64,000 nucleotides of DNA from Akebia trifoliata (Eukaryota; Streptophyta; Magnoliopsida; Ranunculales; Lardizabalaceae), in assembly GCA_017979445.1 (NCBI GenBank), contig CM030708.1:32244721-32308720 (forward strand), in the 5' to 3' direction. Positions within the stretch are counted from its first letter, which is position 1, and each line of letters opens with the position of its first letter. A program made the translations under genes and the position numbers. This document shows, piece after piece, positions 59,591 through 64,000 of this stretch. The notes below the pieces were generated by a model. The model searched no databases. It was not told the origin of the DNA and worked only from the letters and a program-made list of their open reading frames with translations.

Positions 59591-60106
59591 TGGTGTTTAT
59601 CTTTAGTTATTATGGTTAAAGGTTTATAGAGAGGGAGAAGAAGAGAAATATTCGGTTTGAGATATGAGATGTTTGGAGAGAATTTTATAGATGGATGTTC
59701 AAATAGAGCTGTGGAGGGAAATTTGGTGGTTTGAAGTTGGGTTCACCAAATTTTTAACTAATTTTAACCAACTTTTATTCCTTGTTGGAAACGTAAAAAG
59801 GCCGTTGGTTGAGTTGGAATGAATTTCGATACTCTTTGTCTTGCACGTGTCATTGGATTCTGTCCAATGGGAATAATTTATCTTCACTCAGTGAGTCTAC
59901 TTGAATAACACGGTTACTGAGTCGTATGGATGGTTGTGATGGTAAAAGACATTGTTATTGGGTAAATTAAACCAGGCAATGATATTATCACACCAATATA
60001 TTATAAATATACACCATAAATGAATAGATGTTAGTCGCATAACATCATTGCATATGTTGTGATTTTATAATAAAATCACTTATCATATTTATATGAATAA
60101 TGATTT

Positions 60107-60295
60107 TCTGACTCCCCCCATACTCTCCTGACGTGGCATTTGTTAAAATCATAGATTTTTTTTAATTGGGATATACAACTGCACATATTTATCGGAATGT
60201 GAAATTGTATATCCCAAGGAAAATTATATGGTTCTGTCAGACACGATGTGGTGGGAGAGTATGTTAGAGGGGAGAGTAAGAAAATCACGACTTTT
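60107..60295. mobile_element. Palindromic MITE (CTCTCCTGACGTGGCAT copy)
   Basis: Arms CATACTCTCCTGACGTGGCA and CGATGTGGTGGGAGAGTATG, outer ends GATTTTCTGACTCCC / GGGGAGAGTAAGAAAATC. Second copy of the element at 42180-42355. Confidence 0.65.
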
Positions 60296-61115
60296 ATTAT
60301 AATGGTGAGGTAATAGTTTTGAAAAGTAATCAAGAAATTTGGTAAGAGGCTGAAGATGGGTATGTATGTCACGTGTAAAAAAATTGTTGTGGTAAAAGAA
60401 GTTATAAAAACAGAATATTTATTTATTTTACCGAAGTGGACTCAAAAGTCCTCCATTTGACTAGATTTGGTGGACAACCGAGTCAACTCAGTTATTTAAA
60501 GTATAGATTATTAGGAGTCTTATGACTAAGTAAATCTACTTAATATTCTAAGGAAAACTAGTCGACTAGTTTTGAGAGATTTTTCCAAGTTTCAGGTTTG
60601 AACATCTAAGCTTTTATTAGTTAACCAAGAAACCCGTTGGAAGGTTGGTGTCCAACCCATTTAACCAGTCGAACAGTGCATCCCACCTCATAGACATGGT
60701 GTTTGGTCAATAAATATTCGGGATTGACTAGTTGCGCACCACTTGGTGGTTGGTTGCACACGAATCTTTAAAAAAATAGTTTTTTTTTTTAATTTTTTTT
60801 TATAACTTTTATTTTAATTCATGAGACCTAGGGTTTAGGGCTTATTCACCTTCGCATGACTTCATCTTTTCGACTCTATAAATTGTAAACATGCTTAGTA
60901 TACAATTTAGAATTTCTTATAAAAATTATTGAACCAACGATAATTTTTGTAAGCATGATTGAAGAAGAAGAAAAAAAAATAGAGTACATTATTTTCCTTA
61001 TTATTTTTGAAGTGCTGCCATCCAAATGAAGTGCAAAAGGGAATTTTTAAGTGATGGAGTGTAATTGGTAGTGGGTAGTGAGCAACTAGTAATTAGAACC
61101 AAATGGAAACTGAAA

Positions 61116-61268
61116 TTGGATCGGACCTCATATCACACATCTTGACATGAAAGTGGATATGAATCATAGATGCTTTTTCACTTGTATCTCGAGAAAATCA
61201 TTTATGGGCCCCATACACTTTCATGTCAGGGTGTGCTATGAAGGTCCAATCTTGAGGTCACTTTAGCT
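61116..61268. mobile_element. Palindromic MITE (TGACCTCAAG family)
   Basis: Arms ATTGGATCGGACCTCATATC and GGTCCAATCTTGAGGTCAC with mirrored interior CATGAAAGTGGATATG / CCATACACTTTCATG. Third copy of the family. Confidence 0.65.
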
Positions 61269-62364
61269 TTATTCAATTGAAAACCCTGATTTTAGATTTT
61301 TTTGTTTTTTTGTTTTTTTTGCTTTTCTGTTTCTATACCTCATTATAATTGGGTCTCAAAGGTTTTGAATGGATAGGGATTGAAAGCATTTTGTTCTATA
61401 AAAATGTGGCAACTTGGAATCAATTTTTATTTATTTATTTATTTATTTATATCATAGATGGTTTTATGATTTCTTTTATAATAAAATTAATAGATATTAG
61501 AAAAAGTTCTTTTAAGTTTTCAAACAAATTATGAATTGGAGTTTGAAATGGACCTTTACTTCTAGAAGTTTATTACTAGTAAAGGATGTGAATTTTAATT
61601 TTGATAAAATTAATGCTATTGATGCTTGTATAGATAATCTTTTATTTTTCGAAAGGTAAATTTTTTTTACAATGATTCATAAAAAGCATTTTCTCATAAT
61701 TTGTGATGAAAAAAGACTTTTATGTAAAATAGAAGATGAAATTCTATTACCATTTGAACTAATTTTTGTCAAATTTAATTCATTTTTGACGATTTTGATT
61801 TCACTTATTAGAATTAAAATAGTGTATTTGTATGCCATATTTGTGGTCTGAGAGAGAAGGAGAATTCAATCAATTTGCATTTTGGGTTTTAAGTTGTAAG
61901 GGAGGTAGAACTAAATAATTAAGTATTAAAGGAGAGAGGAGTAATAAAATGAAACCAATTCACTTAAACGGACTTTTAGATCGCGATCTAACGGTCAAGA
62001 TGAATAAGGCGGTTTTTTATATAAATGCGAGTGTGATTCTCTTTTTTCTTTTTCTTTTTCAGTGATTGGTAATCTGTAAAGAAGATATTAAAAAATCCTT
62101 TGAGAAAGACATCTCTGAATCCCAAGCAATCGAAAGTCGCTGTTGTGACATATTGTGTCGATCGTAAGCCCCAATGTATATCATTAATATTTTGATAATT
62201 AAACAAGATATTCTAACGCCACCCAGATTCATGTGCAAATCACCAAAAATAATGATTTTCTACCAAGAAAGTCTTCACTGGTTAAATACTCAGGATGATG
62301 TGGCATGAACATGGAATCATAAATCCTCGGGATACATATTGCATATCACTAATATAAGTACACA

Positions 62365-63345
62365 TATGGCAATAGCAAAGGTTGGGCTAAACATTTCGGA
62401 ATGGGTTGATTTTTTGTGAGGATATTTTCTATGATGAGAAAATCATCATCACAAAAAATTTGTCAATTCTGAAATTTTTAATCTTAATTTATAAGTTGAA
62501 GAATTGTGAATTGTCAATATTTTACTTTTAGTTTGTAATCACTTTTCATTGGGTTAAAAGTTTTAGAATTGAGTGATTTTTTGTGAGGATGATTTACTCA
62601 CTGTAAAGATCATCTTCACAAAAAATCAGTCCATTCTGAAACTTTTTTGTCATATAAAACAAAACTTTATCTAGAATGCTATTAAGGATTTTGTCAAAAT
62701 AACATAGGATCAGGATCCGTAGATACCATTCTAGACAACATGTTTTGTCTTATATGGGTAAAAAACTTTGGAATGAGATGATTTTTTGTATGGATGATTT
62801 CTATAGTAAGGGGATCATCATTGCAAAAAATTAGTCCATTCTAAAATTGCTAGTCCCAATTTACAAGTTAAAGAATCATGGACCGTTAGTTTGTAACCAC
62901 TTTTCATAAGGTTGGAAGTTTAAGAATCAACTGATTTTTTGTGAGGATGATTTACTTACCATAGAGATCATCCTCACAAAAAATCAGCTCAATTCGAAGC
63001 TATTTTGCCATATAGGACAAAACGTTGTGTACGGATCCTGACCCATATATATATATTATGTCAAACATTTTTTCAAAATAGGGGTTAGAAACTTCAGAAT
63101 GGACTAATTTTTTGTGATGATGATATCTATGTTGAAGGGATCATCCTCACCAAAAATCAACTCATTCCGAAAATTCTAACCTTAATTTACAAGTTGAAGA
63201 ATTGTGGATCGTCCAATTTTTATAAATCACTTATGATGGGGTTAGAAGTTTCGGAATTGACTGATTTTTGACGATGATGATTTTTTCGTCATAGAGATCA
63301 TTCTAAAAAAATCAGTAAATTTTGAAACTGCTAACCCATACATTA
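62365..63345. mobile_element. Tandem cluster of three diverged double-hairpin elements
   Basis: Three successive units (about 62385-62655, 62745-63020, 63070-63345). Each is two palindromes of GGAATGRGHTGATTTTTTGTG...GAGGATGAT type with a spacer resembling TTACAAGTTGAAGAATCGTGG. Between units lie remnants such as CATATAGGACAAAACGTTG. Diverged from one another, so probably old. Confidence 0.7.
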
Positions 63346-63453
63346 AAAAAGTGTTTGGCTCACTTTAGGGCCTTCGAACACCACCCATATATATATTAGT
63401 ACCTCAGACACGCTATTGAAGTTATCATTCTTGTACCACCACAACAATTAAAA

Positions 63454-63819
63454 GGGAGCGGTTCAACAGCCCCATTATGGTGCCACACATTTTTCAAAAC
63501 ATGGGTTACAAGCTTTGAAATGAGCTGATTTTTTGTGAGGATGATTTCTATGATGAGGAGATCATCCTCACCAAAAATCAGCCTATTCCAAAACTTCTAA
63601 CCCCATCAAAAGTGATTTACAAAAATTGGATGGTCCACGATTCTTCAACTTGTGAACTTGGGTTAGAAGTTTCAAAATGAACTAATTTTTGGTGAAGATG
63701 ATCTATTCACCATAGAGATCATCCTTACAAAAAATCAGCCTATTTCAAAACTTGTAACCCCATCAAAAGTAATTTACAAAAAGTGTGTGGCACCAAATAG
63801 GGGCTGCTGAACCGTTCCC
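63454..63819. mobile_element. Double-hairpin MULE-like MITE with perfect 9-bp target duplication, 366 bp
   Basis: Terminal inverted repeats GGGAGCGGTTCAACAGCCCC and GGGGCTGCTGAACCGTTCCC, continuing into GGTGCCACAC / GTGTGTGGCACC. Target duplication CAATTAAAA at 63445-63453 and 63820-63828. Two internal hairpins follow the plan of the 43797-44165 element. A 9-bp duplication is the Mutator hallmark. Confidence 0.85.
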
Positions 63820-64000
63820 CAATTAAAATAAATAAATTAGTAATTAGTACTCAGTCACGCTATTGAATACCACCACAACAATTAAAATAAATAGTCTTTT
63901 ATGTGGTACACCTCAAACCCAATTAATATTTACACATGGAAAATGTTGAAGTGACCTTTAAATACATTGTGTTTCACACTTTGATGACATGGATGTATAT

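Larger units (their letters stand above)
59591..64000. other. Repeat-rich intergenic DNA at the window end, no gene seen
   Basis: Holds MITEs at 60107-60295 and 61116-61268, a (TTTA)n run at about 61428-61450, and a cluster of double-hairpin elements from 62365 to 63819. Open frames here are short and without domains. Confidence 0.6.

Noticed and set aside
62365..63819. CRISPR-like or satellite array
   Set aside because: Units are imperfect palindromes with long inverted symmetry and target duplications, in a plant nuclear context; repeats are not uniform and spacers are related to each other.

Overview
The window is nuclear DNA of a flowering plant, most likely a core eudicot. Genes are split by many AT-rich GT-AG introns, intergenic DNA is AT-rich and full of small non-autonomous transposons, and the protein families are plant ones: an FLZ zinc finger, a vicilin with an N-terminal CX3C region, an Ole e 6-like secreted peptide, GPI-anchored lipid transfer proteins and an SDE3 helicase. 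I cannot name the species from the sequence. All exon structures were read by eye from splice sites and reading-frame continuity. For every gene called intact, the summed exon length is an exact number of codons ending in a stop.

Layout. 1-4.5 kb: intergenic, with an 82-bp tandem duplication and two unrecognised coding-like patches. 4.5-6.5 kb (-): two-exon FLZ zinc-finger gene. 6.5-9.8 kb: intergenic, with a complete TRIM retroelement and nested DNA elements. 9.8-28.3 kb (+): a complete 31-exon UTP20 gene (2,712 codons) for 18S rRNA maturation; it has one GC-AG intron and MITEs in its introns. 29.8-33.0 kb (-): intact six-exon vicilin seed-storage gene with seed-type promoter motifs. 36.6-40.6 kb (+): a divergently oriented second vicilin that is a pseudogene, with frameshifts, a locally inverted exon 4 piece, a TRIM in exon 4 and a hAT-type MITE in the last exon. 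A vicilin exon scrap lies between the two. 42.8-43.3 kb (-): small cysteine-rich Ole e 6-like gene. 43.3-48.5 kb: repeats, including a second TRIM with a perfect 5-bp target duplication. 48.5-54.0 kb (+): SDE3-type RNA-silencing helicase with an intron in its 5' UTR. 54.7-56.5 and 58.3-59.6 kb (-): two tandem GPI-anchored lipid transfer protein genes with a tRNA-Ser(GCT) between them. 59.6-64.0 kb: repeats, including a cluster of elements built of two consecutive hairpins.

The genes do not form one pathway; this is ordinary plant gene neighbourhood. The most interesting material is structural. The vicilin pair has decayed as a mosaic, and its pseudogene carries antisense sequence to the functional copy. 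The three TRIM copies and the MITE families can be delimited to the base with target-site duplications: 5 bp for TRIMs, 8 bp for the short CTATTGCCACACC family and hAT-like elements, 9 bp for the double-hairpin elements. I saw no evidence of a wholly new biochemical system.
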